Assembly: GCA_015680685.1 (NCBI GenBank)
Contig: MNCI01020127.1
Coordinates: 843,347-907,346 of the forward strand
Direction: 5' to 3'
Length of the DNA: 64,000 bases
Source: Gnetum montanum
Taxonomy: Eukaryota > Streptophyta > Gnetopsida > Gnetales > Gnetaceae
The position numbers and the translations under genes were made by a program. Shown piece after piece: positions 35,505 through 47,251 of this stretch. The notes beneath the pieces were generated by a model, which was given only the letters and a program-made list of their open reading frames with translations, did not search any database and was not told where the DNA came from. Position 1 is the first letter of the stretch; each line of letters opens with the position of its first letter.

Positions 35505-37140
35505 TACTAAATTATATAATGCAGTCTAATGCAAGATGAGGTATTAACATGTATTATCAAATAAATATTTTAATAATGATACAACTAGTATGTGCATTGT
35601 ATGTAAACTTATGATTATAAGGTTGTGGAATTATGATTTAGTATGGAATGGTGCATGTAGCACTCATTGCTTGTGGCCATCATCACAAAGTGATGTGTTA
35701 TGTTCTTATGGTTCTGTGCTTTCACAAATTAATTGTGGCATTGTGATAAGTGAAGCCAACATGAGGGTATGGACTAGTTGGTAATGAGGCACCCTCGAGG
35801 AGTTAGGATGACCATCACTATGATGCATCAATGAGGCTCTTATCTATGTCCTTATACCAAGAGTAAGAGAGTATAGGTAGGGTGTATGGCTAGTACGAGA
35901 TCTTGGGGCATATGTATATGTACAGATATACCATCTAGAAGGTTAGTGACATGGGACCACATATGATGTAGTAGGCATTAGCACTAGTAGTGGAATAACT
36001 AAGGGCAAAATTAATAAAAGACCTATAAGCATTTTTTGTGTTATGAGCACTAATGTGAATGTATCATGCTTACACTCTATGTGCATGTTTCACCTATCAT
36101 AAAGGCTTTCTAATTGTGACCATGCTTGCGAGACAACAATCCCATGGGGGAATAGGTTGTCCATGTTATGTGCATGTATGTGCCTTGGTATGCTTGCTAT
36201 GCATGAATCCTAACTATGCTTGTACTCATAATTTTGATATATGATGCGTAATTGTAGTACATTATTATGATGGGCTATGTGCATGATGTTTAGACAATTT
36301 GTGTTGGCAGCATGATAAATGCTTGATATTTGATCTATCGAATGTGGATGTTGTCTAGGATGTGGTTGTGATTATGCAATTTGATATCATATGCTTGACA
36401 TGGTATGAGATATACTAATCTAATTCTAGGTTGCTAAGCATGTCCCACACCTCTCCTCTAACACATCATTAGATTTCCAATCCTTATGGGACATGTAAAG
36501 ACTTTCACTTAGTCTTTTATTGACCTCCTTTATGTGCAAGTGATAGAGTTGGGAGCTCAAGAGGTTAGTAAGCATGAGGAAGGTGATGAAGGATTTGGAT
36601 CCATGCCCTTGTCTTTCTTGTTATACATCTTTGTGAAGAAGATATGATGGATCTCTTTAGTGATGGTGTTGGCTTGGATAGTCCATGAAGCATGATATCT
36701 TTGTACATACGAATAGTGTATATGATGTACCTATTGCTAGGATATGTGCTAGACATATTGATTTATAGGATACGATGGTTATGTATATGTGTAGATAGTT
36801 TGATGATGTACTTTTTAAATCAAGTTTGATATATATATATATATATATAGTGATGTTGGATTGGTATGTGCATGTCACCTTTATGCTTACAACTACTTGA
36901 TGTAAGATTTTTATTGAGTGATATGTGGCTTTCCAGTATGTTATTTGATTCACTTGATGTACAAGGCACTTTGGTTGTGACATTCCATTAAATTTCTATT
37001 TACTCCTAAGTTTGGCTTGTGATTGGATGCATAGGGTGTTACAAAATGATATTAGAGCAAGTTACCCTAAATAATATAGGATGTTATGATACTTCCCCTT
37101 ATGATTTCAAATATTAGTGATGCCAAGTTGTAGAGGTTAT
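35505..37140 (+). repeat. LTR-like dispersed repeat, copy 2, with PBS remnant
   Basis: Counterpart of 29736-30960 and longer because of extra sequence in the middle (about 36160-36640), part of which repeats motifs such as CTTGGTATGCTTG. A TA microsatellite lies at 36828-36849. GGGTGTTACA at about 37028-37037 is followed by TGATATTAGAGCAAG, an LTR-end/PBS signature. Confidence 0.6.
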
Positions 37141-37179
37141 CGTACTGATGAGCCTCAACTACCTTCAAGTATATAGGTA

Positions 37180-38565
37180 ATCAGTTAGGCCATTGTACTA
37201 TGTTTTTCTTGTACCTCAAATCATCATTTTATTTTTCTCTACATTAACTTACAATCTAGATGAATGCAGAATTTTTGTAAAATTTGTAGCATATTAAACA
37301 CACCTTTCTCTTAGATGTAGACATCAAAGAAGCATCCTCTACATAATTAAGTAGGTCAACAATAACATAAGTTTTGAATAGGAAAATGCACACTCAATGA
37401 CCATTATGTCTGTCTGATCATGTGATGAAAGAACTATAAAAAAGTTGATAAATAAGGTTGTCCTTTGTCCTTTGGTTCTTTTAGCAACAGATTCTTTTTT
37501 TTTTCCCCATGTCTGCAATGAAGGTCAAGGTTTAGTCGGGACGCATAATTTCAAATCTCTCACAACCACACACGCGGGTTTAGTTTGGAGGCTTGTACAC
37601 GTTGGAAACCTACGGAACGAATGTGTTTACTGGTTGGGGGCTCAAATGTGCAATAATGGTGCTCTGTTGTAGACTGATAGGTGGCATAGATCTGTGGTTA
37701 CAGTCCTTGCACGCTTTCTTGTGGTCAAGCATTTTCCACACATTTCTTGCAGCAGCAAGTGCAGAACGGCGGGTTTGTGTTTTTTTGCCTTCAAACATCG
37801 TTCCTTTTTTCTTTTTCTCTGCCTTCAAACAAACTGTATAACACGTGACGGCGCTCTCTCTCTCTCCTGGAAAATCAGCGGCGAATGCCACAAAAGGTCG
37901 CAGACGGGGGTATGTCTCTGCGATGTACCGACGGCACACTAAAAGACGATGGGCAAGAAGCTATGGTGGTGGCCACATCAAGGTGGCAAACAACTTCCTT
38001 GACAAACAACTTCTACTTCTCATTTTCTCTTTTCTGTGTGCACACGGAGACGTGAAACAAAAGGTGACGCTAACAATCACATTTCTATCTCACATAACAA
38101 ACGTGGATCCATCTTACCTTTCCCTCATCTAGTGGTGGCTATGGGCAGCCAACACAAAATCCACCAACAACACAAAAAATTTGAATTTTTCTTTTGGATT
38201 ATTTATTGTACTTTAAAATTAAAAAAAATATTCAATTTAAATTTTTAATTATTTTATTTATTTTATTATTTTAATAAAAATGTTGCATAGCCCTCTCTAG
38301 CAGAGATTATTCTTGGTTTCGTACCATGTCCAAAATTTAAGCATCAACAACTACTTGAGAACTTATTTTTATAGCATCTCTATCTTGTCCATGGCACATC
38401 CAATCTAGCAATTCATTAATGACGAGACTAAAGAGAGTTGGGAATAGAGGACAACCTTTCTTCACCTCAATTTTACTCCAAATCAAAGGTGCAAGATCCT
38501 TTAATAAGTCAAGTTCAAAGTACAAGATCAATGTAGGGGTAAAAACAAAAATGTGAAACATCCTA
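37180..38565 (-). mobile_element. LINE (L1-type) RT fragment, split by an insertion
   Basis: On the - strand 38561-38350 reads G-C-P-L-F-P-T-L-F-S-L-V-I-N-E-L-L-D, the RT motif before the catalytic YADD box. The continuation, containing the degenerate box Y-V-E-D-A-S-L-M-S-T, is found at 37362-37180. Between them lies 37363-38343, which is not LINE-like. An intact-order paralogue at 38570-38960 shows that the two parts are normally adjacent. Confidence 0.72.
37363..38343. other. 0.98-kb insertion into a LINE fragment
   Basis: Bounded by TCAACAA at 37356-37362 and 38344-38350, a possible 7-bp target duplication. The base composition is richer in GC than the surroundings, with a G-box type CACGTG at about 37842-37847. 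No terminal inverted repeats, LTRs or transposase were seen. The ORFs of 82-109 codons on both strands show no known motif. It ends in an AT-rich run (38180-38280). Origin unknown. Confidence 0.5.
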
Positions 38566-38569
38566 GGAT

Positions 38570-39960
38570 TATTACAACTTAGTTATTCTTCTATCCCAAA
38601 TCATCATTTTAGTTTTCTCTAACTTGACTTGCAATCTAGAAGAAATACAAAATTTTTCTAAAATTTGTAGCATATCAAATATATGTTTTGCAAATGTAGA
38701 TATGAAATCAATGTCATCTGCATAGATATGTAGGCTCACTACATATAGAACTTATTTTTACAACATGTTTATCTTGTCCATTTCTACATTTAATTAAGCA
38801 ACTCATCATTGAAGAGACCAAAGAGAGTTGGAAATAAAGGATAACTTTTCCTAAATTTTGCTTTAATATTTAAAATTATTTTTTAATTTATTATCTTTGA
38901 GCTTGATGATAACTTTTTTATACCACCTCTAAGCTATTACTATGAGTTCTGCAAGGCAACCTATTTAATTTACTCATAGCCATAATTTTTTCCAACTTAC
39001 TAAATCATAAGCTTTTTGAAAATCTATAAAATAAATAATTTTTTTTGCCTTCTTTACAAGTTTGATGTAGTGCCTAAGAGTGACAAGATAATCAATAATA
39101 GAATGGTTTTGTTTGAAACCTAATTGATAGATTATCCTAACATTATTTATTTTTGGTCAATTGCTTATTCTTCCTTCTAGAATAATACTTAACAACTTAG
39201 CAAATATACTACCTTCAACCATCAAACAATACTTGTTTATATTGTTTTTGTCATCTTTCTTATAAAGACACATTTCCTTACTAATCTTCTATCATTTAGT
39301 AAAGCCACTATTAGTAACAGTATTTAATCTTTTCAAATTTCTATGTGAATATACATTCCTACCCATTTAAGTAATTCAACATATAAATCATTTAAATCTA
39401 TGATTTTTTTCCAAAATCTTATCTAGTAATGCCATCTATAACTTCTTCTACAATAAAATGTAAAGAAGAAGATAAAATTTATCACAATAAATATCATCTT
39501 CTCCTAAAAAATATTCCTATAAAATGTACTAACATTATTAAAATGATATCTTGGCTGTGTAGAAACTATACATTGTAAAAACTTTTAGAGATTTCGAGGC
39601 TCTTATTTTATTATATAGACAAACTATTTTTGTTGTATTTTGACAAAAAAAAATCTTTCTTACAAGGCACTTATACCTCTTGATCAAATGATTTCTCTGT
39701 TCCCTACTAGAATGTTTAATTTATTATCTAGCTTGGACACAATAACTATCAAACCAATTCTTATGAACTTTATGTTTATGAGTATTATTAAATTGTTTAG
39801 CTACCTCAATTAATTTCTAAATTCTTACTATATCTATAAGAACTCTAATGATTTTTCACCACTTATATTTATCTTTTACCTCTGCACGTAATCTAATCTT
39901 GCTTGCTTGACATTTTTTTAAATGCATTAGACTATTTACTAATTTATAAAACAAATTTCA
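38570..39960 (-). pseudogene. LINE (L1-type) reverse transcriptase, decayed
   Basis: Read on the - strand: I-Y-F-I-D-F-Q-K-A-Y-D (about 39050-39020), Y-P-L-F-P-T-L-F-G-L (about 38840-38815), the catalytic Y-A-D-D-I-D at 38724-38707, then L-Q-V-K-L-E-K-T-K-M-M-I-W (about 38635-38595). These are the RT palm motifs of L1-type LINEs in the correct order. Stops and frameshifts are abundant. Neither endonuclease nor a 3' tail could be recognised. Confidence 0.78.
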
Positions 39961-41127
39961 AATGATGATGATGAGATTCCACCGGCTCCTCTCAAACTAC
40001 AAACTATATAATATACTTGATATGATCAAGATGCCTTTTCATTAAAGGTCTTTTAACAATAATAATAACAACTCTTGGTTGCATAGTTGCACTATTTAGG
40101 AATGGAGATATAGCAAGTACGAGGAAGTAAATGACTAGAAAGGTGAAATCCTAAATGAATTGCTTTTAATTTTTGATTCAATTCTATGCGGTACAATGTG
40201 GTATCATATGAAATATGAAATATGAAACTGTGTGTAATCTAATGAATTAATTTCTCATGACAGCCATTAGATATATACTATACAAAGTACAAGGTGCTAG
40301 TCTATAAAGTCATTTCCACTCAAGTCATTTCCACTATAATGGTGGAAGTGGGTGGAGGTACTTGTGTTCACTTTCTCATTGTTTCCTATTGCTTTAGCTC
40401 TTTCATATGCTGTGTGTTCATGTGTACATTGTATGCTTATATGTTCGTGTGTTTGGGATAATGTGTTATGCAGGTTGGTTACCCATGGGAGACATTTTTC
40501 CGATGCTATGGTTCTGATGGTAAGTCAAGCAAAAATTGTTATAATGAAGCTCATTAAGTTCATTTTACTAACTCCCATATTCACATTAAAGGTGAAGCTA
40601 GAAGTGGCTATGGAGGCTGAAAGAGTGAAGCAATTGCAGGAGATTTAAAAATAGTATTTAAGATTAGCTGTCATGAGTTTATATATGCTGGCTACAACAG
40701 TATTTGTTTTCTAGTTCTATTGTCATAGTGTTTTTGATATGGAGACGTATGTTTGCCTTTTGTAACAATTTCCAATTATGGTTATGGAGATGTTCTTTTG
40801 CTTATCTTGCTTTGCAGCATTGGTTTATGCTTTTGCTGTGCTTGTTGTGTACTGTACACGTTAGGTTTTGTTTTTATTTCCATCCAGAACCTATTTTCCT
40901 TTATCAGCGTCTTTTGGTGGATATGCGTTTCTTTTCCAATTTACTTTAATTGTTGCTTGCTTGATTTCCCTAATGTCTTGGGCAAGGCGCACAGATGTGT
41001 CAGCAACTCTTGAAGATAAAGTAGAAACTTCTCAAACTCAACCATAAGCTTCCAACCATAGTAGATGATGCTACAAATAAATTTAGAAATGCCAGAATTA
41101 GATGAGAAACATTATTGGCAGCATTAT
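39961..41127. other. no recognisable gene
   Basis: Contains + strand ORFs of 98, 81 and 86 codons (40352-41013) rich in hydrophobic residues and T-rich codons. Their composition follows the T-rich DNA and no motif supports a gene. Confidence 0.45.
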
Positions 41128-42430
41128 TGATATAGTTGGCATGAGAGGTGCTCAGCTCGTTAGTTTCCAACATGCACCATAAATATGAGCAATAAAGTGC
41201 GGTAGAAAATTACTTTACAAGAAATAAATTAATATGATGAGATGGCTGAAAAGAACTTCTCGAAATCGATCAAATGGAAGTATACATATTAGAAGACGAA
41301 TCGCAAAATCATCAGAGCTATCGTGAGAATTCATCATGCAAAAGAAGGGATTTCCGTAATTCATGTTTCAGAAGACAGAAATGCTTGTGTTTGTCACTAC
41401 TGGAGAAGCTTTGCCTTATTTGGAGCAGCTGCAAATCAGTTAAGATTGTATTCACAAAGGCAAAAGTTTGAATTGAAACACCAGCAGCAACAACAAGAGC
41501 TGATAATGGTGAAAGGATCTCTGGAAAGAGATGCATTGCCCCAAACTTTTAATTTCTCTTTGGTGCATGAGGGATTTCGCTTACCATCAATTATTTGAGA
41601 ATGATGCAGAGCTGTCACGGAATCTGGGGATAAGTCACTTTATGGTGAAATGTCACTATATGTTATTGCTTTTCATAATGGAAGTGTACGTGTTGAAGAA
41701 TGGCATGTGCTCTTTCATTATCATGTCCAATATATCCCCGAGAGTCGGTTTCAGTTTCAGTTTCAATATAAAGCTGGTGCAGCGATTCAAGCACAAGTCA
41801 ACAATCCAAAAGCATCATCGACAAAGCAAAATGATGAAAGGGTATCAAATTATGAACTTTAGATGTGATATCGATGAAGGTTGGTAAGCAATCTATTTTC
41901 AAACGCTGTATTGTAGTATTTTAATGCCGGTTCATCATCAAGTGAGGACGACGATGGGATTCCTTGTTATCAAGTGAGTGAGTAGGACGATCCATGATTC
42001 CTTATACTTATGAAGCTATGCTCTCAATCCCTTTCATCCTCGAAATGGCATAGTGGCCACATGATTATGATTTTTTATGGATAAGAATAGCTAAATATTA
42101 TAAAAATGAGAAATATGGGGCTGCCAATATTGGTTCCGAAATTTTGGTTGCAGAGAGGGGAAATAACGCCGTTTCCAGGCAAAGATGGGTATGACTTATC
42201 AAAAGGAGGTTAGAGCGTATGTCACCTGAAAAGACGTTACAATGAGCAACTACAGAATTTACACATTCAAACAACAAAGCCGGGTCGTTTATTCCAGAAA
42301 ATCTTTCAGCATTAAGGCGTGAAGAAGAATGAATTGTGAAAGGAGATAAATGAACTTCATTCATGTCCAAGATGCTTTTATAAACATAATAATTTTACTT
42401 AATGATAAAATAATTATCAAATGAAATAAA
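41128..42430 (+). pseudogene. duplicated coding-like segment of unknown function, copy 2
   Basis: Counterpart of 31264-32480. It reads M-A-E-K-N-F-S-K-S-I-K-W-K-Y-T from 41241, a stop, then an open stretch 41323-41598 containing ACVCHYWRSFALFGAAANQ, a poly-Gln run (HQQQQQE) and DALPQTFNFSLVHEGFRLPS. After a stop and frame change, 41650-41862 is open and ends FQYKAGAAIQAQVNN. The start GAGAGGTG and the tail GAAGAAGAATGAATTG are shared with copy 1. The domain is not recognised. The two copies differ by roughly 15% by eye and each is inactivated at different sites, so both probably derive from a once-coding sequence. Confidence 0.55.
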
Positions 42431-42597
42431 GCTTTACTGGGTTAGATATATATATATGTGTGTCAATTGGCCAAGATGATTTTAACCAAGCCTGACTACT
42501 ACTAGACGAGCTAACAAGAAAACTAAAAATCGAATCACTCATCCCTCCTTTATTTCTCTACCACTCACCCAATTTAAATTTACCCTCTTGGTCAAGT

Positions 42598-42671
42598 TTG
42601 TTCTATGTTTGTTTGTTCATTGCGTTTTTGAGATTCTATGTTTGTTTGTTTATTGCATTTTTGAAAATCTA
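42598..42671. repeat. two-copy tandem repeat, about 38 bp
   Basis: TTCTATGTTTGTTTGTTCATTGCGTTTTTGAGA is followed directly by a near copy with TTTATTGCATTTTTGAAA. Confidence 0.7.
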
Positions 42672-43115
42672 TATTTGCTCTCTATGTCTAAAGCATCATT
42701 CTATTATGAACATTAAGCCTTGAATCATTTCTTTAAGAAACATAAGTAATCTCATTATTATTTTTTGGATCTCATTAGTGGATTCCAAAGATAACAACCA
42801 AGTAACATTGTACCTAGAATTAAAAAATACAAAAGTTGAAAATATATATAATTTTTGACCATGATAAATTAAAGTATGTTTGCTAATATAATTGAATGCA
42901 ATGGTGAGGAAATAGTAATGATATAATAATTTGATTAAAAAGAGGTAATTACAAACTTCTTTGCCATTATGTTTTCATAAGCATGCATTAGGTTTGCATA
43001 TAGTATGTCTTTGAATAGTATTCAACAATTCAGCATAATCAGTTTCTAGATCCATACATTGTAGTTGTTCAGTAATCAACTCACATAGATGACGCAACAT
43101 ATTTACACGTCAAGC

Positions 43116-43231
43116 CTAAGTGAGAAGATAGATTGAAAGAAGTAACAATGAAGAAATTAATATTTGCATATTCTAAGCAATATTAGCAAAAAAAACTGTG
43201 TAAAGAACATAAAATGTAAATGAGAACTTAC
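43116..43231 (-). other. putative intron 2 of the Helitron Rep gene
   Basis: On the - strand GTAAGTTCTC opens it and CTTCTCACTTAG closes it (116 bp). Removing it brings the Asn-Gly-His-Pro-Lys-Asn segment next to the segment leading to the Q-R-H-T-I-C motif, as in related Helitron proteins. Confidence 0.6.
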
Positions 43232-43880
43232 ATTTTTTGGATGTCCATTAGCAATAAATCTTGGATTCCATGCATTTCTTATTAAATCAAAAAATTCTTT
43301 TGCCCTATGCATGACATGAGGATCATTATGATTGAGCTCATCTACCTTTGGAGCACCTTGTATTCACAAGAAACCATGCACATATGGAGATCCATGATGC
43401 TGCCACTCATATTGTGTTCAATAGTCAACAACATGGAATTCATTCATCAAAATTGTTTTAAAAAAGGCAATGTGACAATGATGCATGAACTTTGCAACTA
43501 TATGTGGATTTTCTATGATATTACTCTGGCTCCAATGTTTGAGTTTTGATAAGTTTTTAAGTGGATTTCCTTCCATTATATTATGCAACTCAGGCCAATA
43601 AAGATCTACTGCACTCAGAGTAAAAAAAACTAGTAGGTCTTCCCAATTGATTCACCATGTCTGTTAGCTCTACTTTACATTTTTTCCAATAAGATTATGT
43701 ACTACGAATGGATGTACCATATCGCATCAAACTATCAAAAATGACATATGATGAAGCATTATGCAATTGTTCCCATAGTTCTTCAACAGTTATGGGTGCA
43801 TCAACAATATTTTTAAAAATATATATATACTAGTAGATTCCATTGTTGCTCTCTTTCTAATGACATTATAGATATAATAC

Positions 43881-43969
43881 CTAAAAATAAATCACACATT
43901 GTGGTTTAAATGTTATAAAAAACATTATGAATAATGAAAATAACAAACAAATGGATAATTAATATTTAC
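43881..43969 (-). other. putative intron 1 of the Helitron Rep gene
   Basis: On the - strand GTAAATATT opens it and a T-rich run ending TTTTTAG closes it (89 bp). It separates the W-H-K-H-F-R segment from Y-Y-I-Y-N-V-I-R-K-R, which are contiguous in the family. Confidence 0.65.
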
Positions 43970-44203
43970 CTAAAATGCTTGTGCCATACAAATCTACCAT
44001 CTTTGTCGTGAATAAGATGTTTTGCATATTCATGCAGTTTGACATTTTTTAACACTTCTTTCAAGAAAATCGCATTTTCCTTTAGGAAAAAAACTTGGAA
44101 ATGTCATCGTAAACAACACCATCATGTTAAACTCATTAATAGGAGAATTAGACATGGAAGGCCACTAAGCAATATCTAAATCCTCCAATGATGGATTATG
44201 TAT

Positions 44204-44875
44204 TCATGCTTTTATCCAATCAATTTTCTTTCTTACAATTCTAGGACGTTGTGCAACTAACGATGTATGATCGATAATGTTTTCTTCATCTATCTGAAGC
44301 AAAGGACCTTTAAATTGCAATCTTATTTCTCCATCCTTTTCTGACAACGAAATATAAGAAATGTTATGGAAGATGTTAACATCACCAGTGTCAGCAACAT
44401 CATCTAATGCATGCATATTGATCTTGACATTGTGATAGTACAGATCATTTGCCTTCTTAAAAATCAAGGCTTCATAAACCTGCCTCTTATTAACAATGAA
44501 ATTATACTCAGTGGTCATTTGATCTACTCTTCTCAATATCAAGAAATGGATATCTTTAATTCTAAAAAGAAATTTCTTAGTAATCTGTGTGACATCCTGA
44601 GAAAAACTAATTGTGTGACCTTTATATTTGAACTGTTCATCAACTGCATGTGTAACTTGCAATATGGAATTAATTTTTACAATTAACATTTCTTCAACCT
44701 CAATTAAATAAGTTAGGACAAGTGGTTGGATTCCTGGATCCATATTATTTTTAACAGAAAATCGTTTGATCTCACAACCAAAATTGTCGAGAATATTTTG
44801 TTTCTTTTCATTAATGCACCTATTGCATGTGGGTCCTCTACTTCTAGAAGAATCCAATAATATGCCAAAAAACAT
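44204..44875 (-). pseudogene. Helitron DUF6570-like domain, open fragment
   Basis: The longest ORF of the transposon-rich part (223 codons). It contains N-N-M-D-P-G-I-Q-P, LTYLIEVEEMLIVKINSILQ, K-Y-K-G-H-T-I-S-F-S-Q-D-V, I-L-R-R and F-I-V-N-K-R-Q-V-Y-E-A-L, the conserved blocks of the domain preceding the Rep domain in plant Helitron helicases. It begins inside the cysteine motif C-N-V-C-N-E-M-F-F, so the true start is upstream. It is open but disconnected from the broken Rep part, so unlikely to act. Confidence 0.82.
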
Positions 44876-45060
44876 TTCGTTGCATACATTACAAGAACGT
44901 GTATTTGCAAAACTTTTAACTACAATATTAAAATTTTATCTTACATGAGCAATTTCTTTTGATGTCTTTTGCAAGTTTGGAAAAAACTAAGTAGCTTCTG
45001 AAGAAGGCATTTCCACTATTAGTACATTGGCAACATCTGTAGCTTCATTCGTTTGATGAA

Positions 45061-46654
45061 ATGAACTTTCCTCATGTTGACATTGCCTTGTTCAATGCTC
45101 ACTCTCACTATACTATGGCTATTCATTGGTCTTGTTTTTCTTCTACGTTTGTGATTTAATGGAAGTTGCTTGAATAATAGGCGCAAATGCATTTCTAATG
45201 TCCTACAAAATGTTAGGAAATGTAAATAAAATATTAAATAACAATATATACTAACATGAATATGGGAAGACAATAATAACCTGTATTTCTTGTAGATTAT
45301 TTGTATTATCATTATTAATTAATAATGTGGATCATTGCCAAGGATGAATTTCCAGGTGTTAAGGGAGCATTCGAAGTTGACACAGTCTAAAAAATTATTT
45401 GCAATGTAACTATGTAAATAACACGGTAAGATTTGCGTACGTAAAATATTTGTTTTAATAGATTAAAAAATGTTTAAATAAATTTGTTATGGTACTCCTG
45501 AATCTTGTAGAATCCGTTGTCGTTCTTGCTTGCATCATTTTGCTTCTCGTAGCTACAATCGTCTTCTCTCCTCTGCAGTCATCGATTCTAGGGTTCTGGT
45601 TTCTAGGATCCATGGTCATCCTCAGCCTCGACCATGCCCACATCCACGCCCACTACCATGACTATTATAAATAGCATTATCTATTGCAATAAATGGTTGT
45701 TGTAGTTGATCTTAAAGAGAGTGTTTTACACATTCCCTATTAGGACTAATAGTAGCAGGATCCATATATCTGAAAATGCATAAATTTAAATATTCTAGGC
45801 CATCATCCTTAAACATGATGCTTACATATAAAAGTGATGATGTCCAAAACTATGTAACTATATTATGATATTTTATTAACCAATGGTAATATTAAAGGAA
45901 AAAGTCATTATAATCATTATCAGAATTTTAAGCATTATAATCATCAATATTAATTCTAAGAATCATAAAAAGACAGTGAGATTTGAACATCTTTTTTTTT
46001 TTTTTCAAACAAGCATGGAAAATTCAAGTGCTTAATGGAAAAAACAATCTACTTATATGAATAAATAGAAAATTAAATAAAAAATTGCAATGATAAACGT
46101 TTGTGAATTATCTAAGGTAGGCATACATGAGAGCTGTAGGTGTATTTTGGATTTTACGTCAATGTGTAGTTGCTGGTTTCCATGGTGTCCATCACTATGT
46201 AGTTGCCATTGCCGTTGTTATTGCTAGTTTCATGGTGCTGCTTTTCAGGCCCTGCTTGATTAGGATAATGGCTATAATTGAAAGAGGTATTGTGTTTTCG
46301 TGAAACAAAATATCGATACATTAGAAGCTTATATAGCACAATACTGCATAGAGGTTTGAAACCAGAATAAAAATTTTCCAAAACTAGATGAATTGCAATT
46401 ATGAAGTTAGTGGAAACTAAATTTGAATTTCTGAAATAAAATCAAAAGTTTTTGAAAGTGTATTAAGTGAAAAATGGTAGTTGGACAACTATAATAAAAT
46501 GAAATTAGAAATTTTGGATGGCTTTGTCAATTTTTCAAATTTTCTGATGGTTTCTAAATGGACTAAAATTACAAACGAAAACAAAATGAGACCTTTTCCA
46601 AACTGAAAATAGTATTTTCCAAAGCAAAACAACACTCATCTTGCTACCGTGGTC
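45061..46654. other. no firm feature; possible upstream part of the Helitron
   Basis: 45455-45643 (-) is open and starts M-D-P-R-N-Q-N-P from an internal Met. It could be an N-terminal exon of the Helitron protein, but no family motif confirms this. A 14-base T run lies at about 45992. The rest is AT-rich. Confidence 0.35.
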
Positions 46655-47060
46655 GATTGTATTCCACAACAGCAGATGTTGGGCAGGCATTGGGCAGCAG
46701 ACGTTGGGCAGTAGGCATTCGGCAGGCATTGCACGGTAGGTGGGGTGGCAGGCATTGCACAATAGACGTCAATAGGCATGGACGGATGTTGTCCATCCTT
46801 TCCCATTGCTAGAGGCAGGCGTGGACCACTGCTGTCCATCGACGCCAATAAAAACAGCCTCTATATTGCTCTCATGCTATGAAAAATGAAAAACCACACA
46901 AAAACCAATGTTTTAATGTGTCTAGCATTGCGCGGCAGCCGTGGGTGGTAGACATTGCATAGTAGGTGTGGGTGACTATTGCCTGTCCTTTCCCATTACT
47001 AGAGGCAAGCGTGGGCGGGTGCTGTCCATCCTCTCTCATCGCCACTGTTACCATCACGAC
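46655..47060. repeat. GC-rich degenerate minisatellite and duplicated block
   Basis: Repeats of GGCAGGCATTG / GGCAGCAGACGTTG / GGCAGTAGGCATTC occur at 46680-46765. A second cluster with the same words lies at 46925-46975. A block CCTTTCCCATTRCTAGAGGC is present at about 46797 and 46988. The GC-rich composition contrasts with both flanks. Confidence 0.7.
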
Positions 47061-47251
47061 ACTCTACATCGCTGTGAAAAACCCAACAAAAACCAATGTT
47101 TTTACATGGCAATGTTTCTATTTCATTTCAAACAGAAAAATAGATAATAGATGTTCACAACTTCAAGCCTCTCACACCCACATTGCGCTAGACATGTTGG
47201 CCTCTTAGCCAAAATTACATTTCAAAACAAATAAGATTTATTATACAAATG

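Larger units (their letters stand above)
42890..44203 (-). pseudogene. Helitron Rep (HUH) domain, decayed
   Basis: The - strand frame reads W-P-S-M-S-N-S-P-I-N-E-F (about 44160-44125), then F-P-S-F-F-P-K-G-K-C-D-F. After a one-base shift it reads L-H-E-Y-A-K-H-L-I-H-D-K-D-G-R-F and Y-I-Y-N-V-I-R-K-R-A-T-M-E-S-T. The HUH region is Y-E-W-Q-H-H-G-S-P-Y-V-H-G-F (about 43409-43371); family members have P-H-V-H or P-H-A-H, so the first His is Tyr here (43384-43382). Two GT-AG introns fit the domain. Stops and a frameshift show that it is dead. The protein would nick and rejoin DNA in rolling-circle transposition. Confidence 0.8.
42860..45060 (-). mobile_element. Helitron remnant (Rep/helicase N-terminal part)
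   Basis: On the - strand three parts of a Helitron protein appear in order: a cysteine-containing segment plus DUF6570-like domain (44890-44204), the Helitron_like_N/Rep domain with the HUH region (44150-43232), and the downstream Cys-rich Q-R-H-T-I-C-K-P-N-A-C-L segment (43020-42920). No helicase (SF1/Pif1) motifs and no Helitron ends (5' TC, 3' hairpin plus CTRR) were found, so it is truncated. Confidence 0.82.

Noticed and set aside
37610-37939. 109-codon ORF on the - strand in the LINE insertion
   Set aside because: No motif, overlapping open frames on the other strand, and no splice or promoter context.
40352-41013. Three overlapping hydrophobic ORFs suggesting a membrane protein
   Set aside because: Hydrophobicity follows from T-rich DNA. 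The frames overlap each other and have no family motif.
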